Origin: a virus
Direction: 5' to 3' (one strand)
DNA length: 22,619 bases
Virus record (IMG/VR): IMGVR_UViG_3300029319_000560
Span: 1-22,619 of that record
Shown here piece after piece: positions 1-5,420 of the stretch. The notes under the pieces were generated by a model that saw nothing but the letters and a program-made list of their open reading frames with translations, did no database searches and was not told the origin of the DNA. How positions within the stretch are numbered: position 1 is the stretch's first letter; each line of letters starts with the position of its first letter. Position numbers and translations under genes: made by a program.

Positions 1-2
1 GT

Positions 3-101
3 CTTATTGAACTTATAGAAGATGATAATTCTAATAAGTCTTATAGAGCAGTCCTCGCACGGGGAGAGGGTGCATATCTTGTCCCATTGGAGGAATCGTA
101 G
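3..101 (+). CDS. C-terminal end of an unknown protein (partial)
   Basis: An open frame enters from the left edge and stops at TAG 99-101. It gives 32 residues ending in LARGEGAYLVPLEES. The acidic start followed by a short beta-like end looks protein-coding, but there is too little to name a family. The first TTGTCCCAT box (79-87) lies inside its last codons, where it encodes LVP, so the repeat cluster begins within this gene. It could be a chance open frame, since only about 100 bases are visible. Confidence 0.4.
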   Translation, partial: LIELIEDDNSNKSYRAVLARGEGAYLVPLEES

Positions 102-248
102 TCGTACCAATAGATTTCAGTGGGACAACTGTGTGAGACAAAATAGATTGTCCCATTGATTTTGGAGCGTAGGACAACTTTACTTGTCCCATACCTTTGT
201 CCCATACCAAATCAATGTTGTGGAGCGTGATTATAAAGAATGGGACAA
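79..248. repeat. Cluster of TTGTCCCAT boxes, direct and inverted (iteron- or operator-like)
   Basis: The 9-base box TTGTCCCAT occurs exactly at 79-87, 148-156, 184-192 and 197-205 on the plus strand. It occurs exactly inverted (ATGGGACAA) at 240-248. One-mismatch inverted copies lie at 120-128 (GTGGGACAA) and around 170-178 (TAGGACAAC), and a weaker one around 134-141 (TGAGACAA). A second element, TGGAGCGT, repeats at 163-170 and 221-228. The ends carry an 8-base inverted pair, GGGGAGAG at 61-68 and CTCTCCCC at 258-265. Several boxes could pair into hairpins (120-128 with 148-156). The density suggests a protein-binding array such as an operator, a replication origin or a packaging site. Which one is inference. 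Confidence 0.75.
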
Positions 249-303
249 TTTCAGCCACTCTCCCCAGAGAAAACACTTATTAACATCAATACAATCAGAA
301 TCT

Positions 304-390
304 ATGACAAAACAACAAAGAATCGAGGCTGCAAAACAACGAATTGCTGAATTGGAACGATTAATTAAAGCTTGGAAAACAAAAAGTTAA
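304..390 (+). CDS. 28-residue coiled-coil peptide
   Basis: A short open frame MTKQQRIEAAKQRIAELERL... to a TAA stop at 388-390. It is almost entirely charged with a heptad-like pattern (I, A, I, L, L spacing), so a single amphipathic helix or short coiled coil is likely. The frame stays open upstream to an ATG at 184, but that extension runs through the TTGTCCCAT boxes and has no protein-like pattern, so the ATG at 304 is preferred. No clear ribosome binding site is visible. Phages often carry such mini-proteins. Function unknown. Confidence 0.45.
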   Translation: MTKQQRIEAAKQRIAELERLIKAWKTKS

Positions 391-396
391 TACAAT

Positions 397-410
397 GATA
401 ATGTGATAAT
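397..410 (+). promoter_or_regulatory. Possible promoter -10 region upstream of the RHH-like gene
   Basis: TGTGATAAT at 402-410 resembles an extended -10 box, in a very AT-rich 38-base gap before the ATG at 429. A good -35 box at the right spacing is not evident, so this is only a candidate. Confidence 0.25.
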
Positions 411-428
411 ATAAATTTAAAAATATTT

Positions 429-713
429 ATGGCTGAAGCTGGAAAGAAACCTCATGGAAACAAAAAGTATTACCATGTTCTCATAGATATAAATAGAGGT
501 GAATTATTTGATGATTACATTCGTAATAAATTAAAAGTTAAACCTACTTCTTGGATCAGAGATGTTGTTTATAAATTTTTAGAAGACAAGATTGACAAAG
601 AAGTGTATGATGAAGCATTAAAAAAAGACCAGGAAAATTGGAATAGAGCCATTCAAAACCGTTTACAAGGTAGAGCTTTAGCCAAAATTCTTAATTCAAT
701 TAGAAAAAAATGA
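429..713 (+). CDS. Small ribbon-helix-helix-like protein, putative DNA-binding
   Basis: A 94-residue basic protein. Residues 14-20 (YYHVLID) form a likely beta strand. A helix at about 24-36 (GELFDDYIRNKL), a turn with KPTS, and a second helix at about 41-53 (SWIRDVVYKFLED) follow. This strand-helix-helix order is that of ribbon-helix-helix (Arc/MetJ/CopG) repressors. The C-terminal 40 residues are a charged helix (NWNRAIQNRLQGRALAKIL). The family call is by pattern only. It sits about 180 bases downstream of the TTGTCCCAT array, so an autoregulatory role on those boxes is a reasonable guess. Its stop overlaps the next gene as ATGA, implying co-translation. It resembles, from memory, small hypothetical proteins of marine cyanophages. 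Confidence 0.7.
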   Translation: MAEAGKKPHGNKKYYHVLIDINRGELFDDYIRNKLKVKPTSWIRDVVYKFLEDKIDKEVYDEALKKDQENWNRAIQNRLQGRALAKILNSIRKK

Positions 714-988
714 AAGATCGTCAAAAATTAGCAAGATTGAAAAAAATTAGGCGTGATAACTTAGAGAAAAATCTTTTAGAAGTTCAGTTAAAGGGATATG
801 ACCATTACATATTTTTTAACGAAAGAGGTAAAGCCCAAGTAATTTCTAATGGTAATTGGGTTAAAGAACATATTAGAACTGCTGTTCTTAAATTTAATTA
901 TGAAGTTGATAAAATTGATAAATTATTTGTGGCTGATTTTACTGATTACGAGCTTGACCTATACGAAAAAACTTTTTTAAAGGATTAG
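710..988 (+). CDS. Hypothetical protein, 92 aa
   Basis: Starts in an ATGA overlap with the ribbon-helix-helix-like gene, so the two are probably translated together. The first 25 residues are strongly basic (MKDRQKLARLKKIRRDNLEK). The rest alternates beta and helical segments (GYDHYIFFNERGKAQVIS, then an acidic C-terminus). There is no signal peptide, membrane segment or motif that I recognise. The basic N-terminus and linkage to a putative DNA-binding gene would fit a nucleic-acid-associated role, but that is speculation. Its last 50 bases overlap the 3' end of the convergent minus-strand gene. Confidence 0.65.
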   Translation: MKDRQKLARLKKIRRDNLEKNLLEVQLKGYDHYIFFNERGKAQVISNGNWVKEHIRTAVLKFNYEVDKIDKLFVADFTDYELDLYEKTFLKD

Positions 989-1229
989 TTGGTTTGTTTT
1001 TCCTCATCTCCGTTACAACACGATTAGCTTCTAATTCAATCAATCTGTTAAGCAATGAGGCCATAAAAATATCTTGGTCAAATTTTTTTCTTACAAGGTG
1101 CGTGCAATATCTTTTTAATCCATCTAAGTCATTTGACTTCATAAGTTCTCTACATTGCATTTCAACTTCTAGTTCCAACTCTGGAGGTGCTGGTTCTATA
1201 TCAATGTTGAGAAATTTAGTAATTTTCAT
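939..1229 (-). CDS. Hypothetical protein, 96 aa, helical
   Basis: The N-terminus (MKITKFLNIDIEPAPPELEL) is followed by acidic and amphipathic helices (EMQCRELMKSNDLDGLKRY, then DIFMASLLNRLIELEANRV) and a basic tail. I prefer this strand to the opposing open frame at 994-1236 because the composition is protein-like and its start overlaps the upstream minus-strand gene as ATGA (1226-1229), a typical phage coupling. From memory it resembles a small conserved cyanophage protein of unknown function. The 3' end overlaps the convergent gene ending at 988. Function unknown. Confidence 0.65.
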   Translation of the reverse strand: MKITKFLNIDIEPAPPELELEVEMQCRELMKSNDLDGLKRYCTHLVRKKFDQDIFMASLLNRLIELEANRVVTEMRKNKPTNPLKKFFRIGQARNQ

Positions 1230-1387
1230 GGTGTAGGAAAGAGTTGTTTTTCAAGAACATCAACTGCTCTATCATCAAGGTTGTTAGATGTCTGTTTACA
1301 AATCGCTCGTAACAGATCAACAATTAATCTTTTACAGGCAGTCGTGGTCAAAAACGTTAATAATATAGTTTTTAAAATTTTATACAT
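1226..1387 (-). CDS. Hypothetical small protein with hydrophobic N-terminus, 53 aa
   Basis: ATG at 1387, stop TGA at 1226-1228 overlapping the next ATG. The product begins MYKILKTILLTFLTTTACKR, a positively charged start plus hydrophobic stretch, and continues with RLIVDLLRAICK and an acidic segment NNLDDRAVDVLEKQLF. The N-terminus could be a signal anchor, and the TTAC motif is only a poor lipobox. The exact start/stop coupling to the 96-residue gene supports its reality. It is divergent from the exported-protein operon that begins at 1455. Function unknown. Confidence 0.6.
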   Translation of the reverse strand: MYKILKTILLTFLTTTACKRLIVDLLRAICKQTSNNLDDRAVDVLEKQLFPTP

Positions 1388-1401
1388 GACATAACTATGT
1401 G

Positions 1402-1433
1402 TTACTTTCCAAACATAGCTAAAATGCTAGTAT
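1402..1433 (+). promoter_or_regulatory. Candidate promoter for the 1455-3440 operon
   Basis: In the 67-base divergent gap, TGCTAGTAT at 1425-1433 resembles an extended -10 box. TTTCCA at 1406-1411 could serve as a weak -35 at 16 bases. A near-palindrome ACATAACTATGT lies at 1389-1400 and could be an operator or part of the opposing promoter. Confidence 0.3.
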
Positions 1434-1454
1434 TAGACAAGATACTACGCTTTT

Positions 1455-1883
1455 ATGGCAGAACAAGAGAAAAAAGAACCTGTATTAACAAAAGATCCAA
1501 TCGAAGATGAAAAGCCTGATTATCAAGAAAAAATTACCTTTTTAATTTCTACTATTGCCCAAGCGTTTATTCTAGCTTGGTGTCTATTAGTGCTTTCTCT
1601 AGGATATATAAAACTACCTAACAGATTATTTGGCTTGGATATTCCAGATCAACCTAGAGTGGATAGTACATTTGCTGCTGGACTTCTCGGTAACATTCTT
1701 GGAGGTTTAGGCATTTCGGTTAACGCAGCACAAGGAGCCAAGAAGAAAAAGAAAGAAGATGGAAATGGTAGTAATAGTAACTCTTCTGGTAGCGTTTCGA
1801 CTATAATAATAAAACAGCCACTTGAGATCGTCACATCTAAACCTGACGTTATCAAAGTTGACCCTAATTCATCCAAAAAATGA
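1455..1883 (+). CDS. Small membrane protein, 142 aa, first gene of exported-protein operon
   Basis: Acidic and charged N-terminus (1-26), a strong transmembrane helix at about 27-51 (ITFLISTIAQAFILAWCLLV...), then a conserved-looking loop (IKLPNRLFGLDIPDQPR). A glycine-rich hydrophobic segment follows at about 70-92 (FAAGLLGNILGGLGISV), then a KKKKK patch and a Ser/Asn-rich linker to a polar C-terminus. Two hydrophobic segments and a basic patch could fit a holin-like or membrane-adaptor protein, but I see no proof. It overlaps the next gene as ATGA (1880-1883). From memory, similar sequences occur as hypothetical proteins in marine cyanophages. No Shine-Dalgarno sequence is visible. Confidence 0.75.
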   Translation: MAEQEKKEPVLTKDPIEDEKPDYQEKITFLISTIAQAFILAWCLLVLSLGYIKLPNRLFGLDIPDQPRVDSTFAAGLLGNILGGLGISVNAAQGAKKKKKEDGNGSNSNSSGSVSTIIIKQPLEIVTSKPDVIKVDPNSSKK

Positions 1884-2407
1884 AAAAATTTCTTCCTTTG
1901 CTTTTACTAGCATTTCCAACAGCTAGTTTTGCAGACGTAACACATTCAATCCAATCGGTAGCCTCAGTATCTACTCTGGGAGCATCAGCCACTAGCGAGC
2001 GTATTGCAGGGGCTATAAGTGTTGCTGGTACGAACGTAACACCAAAAGCAAACACAGTAGCTGGTCAAATAGGTTCTCTTGATTTGTCTGATAATGGTAT
2101 TGCTAGTGGTGTTCCAACTATTGATTACGACACCAGCTTCAATATTGTAAATACAGGTGATGCCTTTTCTGTTAGTGAATCATACATTGCAGCAGACGCA
2201 GTACCTAGCTTACTATCTGCCACAGTAACAAATGGGGCAGTTCCATCACTGCCTCTCCTTGGTAAAAACACAGTAGTATCTGGTGGCGATCCTGGTTCTG
2301 TAGCAATCACAATGGATAGTGGACAAGCACTGACGGTTAACCTAGCTGATATGGGTGCTGGTACTACCGCAACGCTCCAATCAACTATTACTCTTGGCCT
2401 CGATTAA
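1880..2407 (+). CDS. Secreted protein with signal peptide, GDAFS-motif family, 175 aa
   Basis: Classic signal peptide MKKFLPLLLLAFPTASFA with a likely cleavage after SFA at residue 18. The mature protein is rich in Ser, Thr, Ala, Gly and Val and has almost no Lys, Arg or Cys, as expected for an extended beta structure. A motif around residue 93 (TGDAFSVSESYIAAD) is shared with the next gene (EGDAFSLTENFMAPG), so the two appear to be paralogues. The stop and next start share an A (TAATG, 2405-2409). The product is predicted to act in the periplasm or outside the host cell. Role unknown. Homologues in cyanophages are recalled, not verified. Confidence 0.8.
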   Translation: MKKFLPLLLLAFPTASFADVTHSIQSVASVSTLGASATSERIAGAISVAGTNVTPKANTVAGQIGSLDLSDNGIASGVPTIDYDTSFNIVNTGDAFSVSESYIAADAVPSLLSATVTNGAVPSLPLLGKNTVVSGGDPGSVAITMDSGQALTVNLADMGAGTTATLQSTITLGLD

Positions 2408-2838
2408 TGAAATGGTGGCTATGTCTGCTTGTTGTTTTTAGTCCAAATGCCTTTGCTGAAACTCCTAGATTTGGTGCGAACCAGATTCAAAGCAACTCAA
2501 GGAGTATTTCAAAAATAGATGAAGTTATTATTACTGAAAACTATAACTCAGGTTATGCGTACTCAGTTACAGGATCTAATATCAAAATCAAAGATGGTAC
2601 TGTTATCTCTCCTGAAGCCACTTACACAACAAGTCAGAATACAGGTAATGCAGGTGCAGTTAATTTTGAATGGATAACACCAGATCTAACAAGCAAACCA
2701 CAGTGGGAGATCGTTTCAGAAGGAGATGCCTTTTCTCTAACAGAAAACTTCATGGCTCCTGGTTTAGACGCAGTAAGCATAATAAATCGAACACAAACAA
2801 TAGAAACAACACAAACTTCTACAACCTTATTTCAATAG
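2407..2838 (+). CDS. Secreted protein with signal peptide, paralogue of the preceding gene, 143 aa
   Basis: Signal peptide MKWWLCLLVVFSPNAFA with a probable cut after AFA at residue 17. The mature part is Ser/Thr/Asn-rich and beta-like, and carries EGDAFSLTENFMAPG near residue 105, matching the motif in the upstream gene, followed by a Thr-rich end (TIETTQTSTTLFQ). The last part of the reading frame overlaps a different frame that encodes the third exported protein. Start by TAATG coupling. The tight packing of three signal-peptide-like genes suggests their products work together at the envelope. Function unknown. Confidence 0.75.
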   Translation: MKWWLCLLVVFSPNAFAETPRFGANQIQSNSRSISKIDEVIITENYNSGYAYSVTGSNIKIKDGTVISPEATYTTSQNTGNAGAVNFEWITPDLTSKPQWEIVSEGDAFSLTENFMAPGLDAVSIINRTQTIETTQTSTTLFQ

Positions 2839-3440
2839 GACTTTTATTTGCTAGTCCTGTTTATGCCGAAACAACTATTAGTAATCCTCAGTCCAGTACA
2901 CAGTCCACAATAGTAAATCAAGGCTTTCAAAGTATAAGCGGTTCTTTCCCAACTCATAGATATAGCAACGGTATTCAATGCCAAACACCTACTCTCAGTT
3001 TTAATCCGTTTATAACAAAAGGAGAATATTACAACACTCCAAGAAGCACCATACAAAGAACAAATATATATAACCAAGCAAAGGATAGTGAAACTGGACA
3101 GCTAACAAATCCAGGTGAAATACTTTACATAGCAGAACAGGAAAGGTTAGACCAGATAAACCATAACTTTTCTTATGGAGCGACTATCAGTATTCAAGTT
3201 CCATTAGGAAAACGATTTGATGATGAGTGCATAAAAGCAGCCCAAACTTATAGAAAGTATCAGGAGTTTATGCTTGATGCTAAAAAGCTAGAGGTAAATC
3301 TTAATCGCTTAAAAATATGTGCCGAGCAACTAAAACTAGGTGTTAAGTTTGTAGGAGATGATGCTGTTAGTTGTAGGAATGTTGTATTGACCACCGTTCC
3401 AAATCAAGTTATCCCACATACTCATAAATTAAAGCAGTAG
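2670..3440 (+). CDS. Secreted cysteine-containing protein, start uncertain
   Basis: The convincing part begins with a signal-peptide core ISIGLLFASPVYA followed by ETTISNPQ at about base 2829. The only ATG in frame upstream is at 2670, giving 256 residues and an unusually long, basic 66-residue leader that overlaps the previous gene by 169 bases. The alternatives are a GTG at 2703, or a non-standard ATT/ATA start near 2829-2837 overlapping the TAG of the upstream gene. The mature region has four cysteines (GIQCQ, DDECI, KICAE, VSCRN), a pattern NPGEILYIAEQ, a helical stretch and a C-terminal PHTH. It resembles, from memory, a conserved cyanophage protein of unknown function. I am sure of the gene but not of its start. 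Confidence 0.7.
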   Translation: MDNTRSNKQTTVGDRFRRRCLFSNRKLHGSWFRRSKHNKSNTNNRNNTNFYNLISIGLLFASPVYAETTISNPQSSTQSTIVNQGFQSISGSFPTHRYSNGIQCQTPTLSFNPFITKGEYYNTPRSTIQRTNIYNQAKDSETGQLTNPGEILYIAEQERLDQINHNFSYGATISIQVPLGKRFDDECIKAAQTYRKYQEFMLDAKKLEVNLNRLKICAEQLKLGVKFVGDDAVSCRNVVLTTVPNQVIPHTHKLKQ

Positions 3441-3510
3441 GCAAGCACGGTTAAACTTGCCCACCTAGACACCCTATCTGTCGCCATGTTAGATAAGGTT
3501 ATTTTATTCT
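3440..3510. terminator. Convergent intergenic hairpins, possible two-way terminator
   Basis: Two inverted repeats separate the plus-strand and minus-strand operons. GGCAAG (3440-3445) pairs with CTTGCC (3456-3461). ACCCTATCT (3471-3479) pairs with AGATAAGGT (3491-3499) apart from one position, which is a G-U wobble on the minus-strand RNA. The second stem is followed by T-rich TTATTTTATT on the plus strand. The stems are short, so termination strength is uncertain. Confidence 0.4.
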
Positions 3511-4157
3511 ACCTTTTCTTTCTTCTTTGTCAGCTTCTTTATAATATTTTTTACTAAGGGTTTGACAATATTAAGTAGTAATGGAGTAGTGGCAGCAACA
3601 GAAGCAATAACAGCAGTAGATACAACAACACTAGCTGTCGGTATGTACTGGTCAACAAACGGTACTTCTTCCCAGATTGCATCACAGGAACCCTCCAATA
3701 GCCCACGCTCATATTTTACCAGCCTTTCTAATCTAAGCTCATTTCTCCAATCGCCAGATCTATATGGTGCGTTTTTTGGTGGACAAGGTACTAACTCAAT
3801 CTCTTCTTCCTCTTCTTTTTGTCCTAAATTAATATTTACTCCACTTGCTTTTGGTTGAAAATTATATGTACCTTCTGTTTCTATAGTGTCTTGTGCGTCA
3901 TAAACAATAGGTCTAAATGTTTTAGCTTCTGGTTGTACTTTAATTGGTTGTGTACCAGCGATTGCCTGACCATTAGGACAAGTAGCATAAGCTTTTCTAC
4001 CATGAAAAATTATAGTTGGATTTTCTGATAGTTCTATATCTCTATTAGTTAAATCACACGCAGGGTTCTCTCCTACCAATACAGTTTCAGGTACATATGG
4101 CGTTTCTGGTATATTTATTTTTGGTATTTTTATCTCAGGAACTTTAATCGTAGGCAT
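3504..4157 (-). CDS. Membrane-anchored Pro-rich protein, 217 aa
   Basis: The N-terminus is a run of K-I/V-P units (MPTIKVPEIKIPKINIPETP), suggesting an extended polyproline-like arm. A middle domain follows with paired cysteines (PACDLTNRD, YATCPNGQAIAG), then an acidic EEEEE stretch, CPPKNAPYRSGDWRNE, and a hydrophobic segment near the C-terminus (ASVVVSTAVIASVAATTPLLL) before a very basic tail (KNIIKKLTKKKEKVE). The tail anchor suggests a membrane protein with most of its mass on one side. An AAGAAAAGAG sequence just before the ATG is a plausible ribosome binding site. It overlaps the preceding zinc-ribbon gene by 14 bases. From memory, cyanophage homologues exist. Function unknown. Confidence 0.75.
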   Translation of the reverse strand: MPTIKVPEIKIPKINIPETPYVPETVLVGENPACDLTNRDIELSENPTIIFHGRKAYATCPNGQAIAGTQPIKVQPEAKTFRPIVYDAQDTIETEGTYNFQPKASGVNINLGQKEEEEEIELVPCPPKNAPYRSGDWRNELRLERLVKYERGLLEGSCDAIWEEVPFVDQYIPTASVVVSTAVIASVAATTPLLLNIVKPLVKNIIKKLTKKKEKVE

Positions 4158-4305
4158 CTCTTTTCTTCAATATTTCTACTTCAGAAAAGCATTTAGGACA
4201 GGATAAATTAGTCATCACTGAAAACTCAGGATAGCCATTCATTCCATCTTCAATATCAATATCGCCACCTATTATCAATTCTGTATCGCACCAATAACAT
4301 TTCAT
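4144..4305 (-). CDS. Small zinc-ribbon-like protein, 53 aa
   Basis: ATG at 4305, stop TAA at 4144-4146. It starts MKCYWCDTELIIGGD and ends with MTNLSCPKCFSEVEILKK, so CxxC and CPxC pairs frame an acidic middle: a four-cysteine zinc-ribbon arrangement (Cys3, Cys6, Cys36, Cys39). It starts two bases after the stop of the upstream 180-residue gene and overlaps the downstream gene by 14 bases, as expected for an operon. Zinc binding is inferred from the cysteines, and the target is unknown. Confidence 0.75.
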   Translation of the reverse strand: MKCYWCDTELIIGGDIDIEDGMNGYPEFSVMTNLSCPKCFSEVEILKKRDAYD

Positions 4306-4307
4306 AA

Positions 4308-4850
4308 TTAACAGTCGTTAAAGTCAGAGGCCATATTACCTCCTATCTTACCGCCTTCTCTCCTTGCTGTGTTGGTTGCAAATCCAGATAAGAACCAGCC
4401 AACTATAGGAACATTAGCTAATGAACTAGATAAACCTGTTCCAGTAGCTACTGACGTTCCAATAAGTTGTCCTGTAGATTCACCTTTTGCTCTTTCTTTT
4501 ATGCAAGCTATTTGCTTTGCTGTAAGCTCACCACTATTTATAACAGCTACATCCTTTTCTCCAGCTACTTTTTGTGTCTCTTTTGTAGATAAAGCCTTAC
4601 TAGCACCTAAAAATCCTGCTGGTTTCCTTGTATTTTCTATAGAAGCGATAATCCTTGGGTCGTGCATCTTATGTCTTATTCTATAACTATCTTTATCAGC
4701 TTCAATTTCATAAGTAGAATATTTACTAACAGGTAAATCAAACATTGGTAAATTCGATTTTTTACTTAAAAGACTGATTGTATAAAAGTTGGAAGCAACA
4801 AAGACAGTTCCAAGTCCTATTGATATACCTTTAATAATATTGCTATTCAT
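4308..4850 (-). CDS. Membrane-anchored protein, 180 aa
   Basis: The N-terminal hydrophobic segment (IIKGISIGLGTVFVASNFYTI, about residues 5-25) is a signal anchor. A soluble middle follows (TYEIEADKDSYRIRHKMHDP), then a C-terminal glycine-rich region with a hydrophobic patch (NVPIVGWFLSGFATN, then GGKIGGNMASDFNDC) that ends in cysteine. A second cysteine occurs in KQIACIKERA. The glycine-zipper look suggests membrane insertion or oligomerisation, but this is inference. It starts in an ATGA overlap with the upstream 40-residue gene. Cyanophage homologues are recalled from memory. Function unknown. Confidence 0.75.
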   Translation of the reverse strand: MNSNIIKGISIGLGTVFVASNFYTISLLSKKSNLPMFDLPVSKYSTYEIEADKDSYRIRHKMHDPRIIASIENTRKPAGFLGASKALSTKETQKVAGEKDVAVINSGELTAKQIACIKERAKGESTGQLIGTSVATGTGLSSSLANVPIVGWFLSGFATNTARREGGKIGGNMASDFNDC

Positions 4851-4969
4851 CTTTTTTTCTCCACTTTTTCATATACAAAATCATGTTGAAGTCCAAACCA
4901 ATTAATCTTTTCTAAAGAACCATGTACTTTTTTTGGATTGTTTTGATAAGCAATAGCTTTCATTTTCAT
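4847..4969 (-). CDS. Hypothetical peptide, 40 aa
   Basis: ATG at 4969, with a second ATG at 4963. The product MKMKAIAYQNNPKKVHGSLE... ends EKVEKKR and its TGA overlaps the ATG of the next gene (4847-4850). The exact coupling and position between two membrane-protein genes make it credible despite its size. It contains an aromatic core (INWFGLQHDFVYE) and no recognised motif. Confidence 0.55.
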   Translation of the reverse strand: MKMKAIAYQNNPKKVHGSLEKINWFGLQHDFVYEKVEKKR

Positions 4970-4986
4970 AATGATTTGATGTGACT

Positions 4987-5217
4987 TTAGAGTTTAGGGA
5001 GAGATTTAGTAGGTATAGATGGTCCTGTTACGTCAGGTAGACCTTTATCTAATACTTTCGGCATCAGTCCAGATACGTTACCCATTATCTCTTTCATGAC
5101 TTGGTTTTTAAAATTCTCAGATGTTAAATACTTGTAACCGAAGTACGCTCCACCACTCATGGAAGCTACCATTACAAATGAAACAATACTCAGAATTTGA
5201 CAGATGCGGTTTAGCAT
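4987..5217 (-). CDS. Small membrane protein, 76 aa
   Basis: One transmembrane helix at about residues 8-28 (ILSIVSFVMVASMSGGAYFGY) is followed by an amphipathic stretch (SENFKNQVMKEIMGNVSGLM) and a Pro/Ser/Lys-rich tail (GPSIPTKSLPKL). It is probably a single-pass envelope protein. No ribosome binding site is seen. Its start overlaps, head to head, a possible short plus-strand membrane peptide. It lies in the same minus-strand set as the 180- and 217-residue membrane proteins. From memory, similar proteins occur in cyanophages. Function unknown. Confidence 0.65.
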   Translation of the reverse strand: MLNRICQILSIVSFVMVASMSGGAYFGYKYLTSENFKNQVMKEIMGNVSGLMPKVLDKGLPDVTGPSIPTKSLPKL

Positions 5218-5314
5218 TTACTTAAAAAGTCTAGTGTTACTTTTCATTATAGCCGTCACTATTCCATACGTCACATTAGGATTTTTAACAAGACAAATGG
5301 CAACTATTAAGTAG
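5204..5314 (+). CDS. Possible 36-residue membrane peptide, opposite strand to its neighbours
   Basis: ATG at 5204 opens MRFSIYLKSLVLLFIIAVTI... ending TRQMATIK before TAG 5312-5314. It is one clear hydrophobic helix with basic ends. It fills the only stretch between the 76-residue gene and the zinc-finger peptide that has no other gene (5218-5306), but its strand is against the local direction and there is no ribosome binding site. It may be a chance frame. Confidence 0.3.
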   Translation: MRFSIYLKSLVLLFIIAVTIPYVTLGFLTRQMATIK

Positions 5315-5420
5315 CCAGCTTTCTACGATAAAATCTTGTCTTACAAGCATTAGAACAATATTTTCTTCTTTGTTCTGTTGTAGCAAACACTTTACCGCAG
5401 CATTTACACTCCTTTTCTAT
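5307..5420 (-). CDS. Zinc-finger-like peptide with no standard start codon, about 37 aa
   Basis: The frame gives EKECKCCGKVFATTEQRRKYCS, then NACKTRFYRRKLAT and TAA at 5307-5309: a CxxC...CxxxC zinc-finger pattern (CKCC, YCSNAC) with a basic tail, like many small DNA-binding zinc peptides. There is no ATG, GTG or TTG in frame; the frame opens after a TAG inside the upstream gene. The best candidate start is the ATA at 5420-5418, just before GAAAAGGAG, which overlaps the TAA of the upstream coiled-coil gene. It could also be reached by a -1 frameshift, or an ATG may have mutated to ATA. The coding nature is fairly clear, the start is not. Confidence 0.5.
   Translation of the reverse strand: MEKECKCCGKVFATTEQRRKYCSNACKTRFYRRKLAT

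Noticed and set aside
31-276. Minus-strand open frame of 81 residues across the box array
   Set aside because: Its recurring MGQ residues simply come from translating the TTGTCCCAT boxes; no protein-like pattern and no plausible start signal.
184-303. N-terminal extension of the small coiled-coil peptide to the ATG at 184
   Set aside because: It runs through the box array and lacks the helical pattern seen after the ATG at 304.
994-1236. Plus-strand open frame of 80 residues
   Set aside because: It is antisense to the 96-residue minus-strand gene, which has better composition and ATGA coupling to its neighbour; the plus frame is Ser/Leu-rich shadow sequence.
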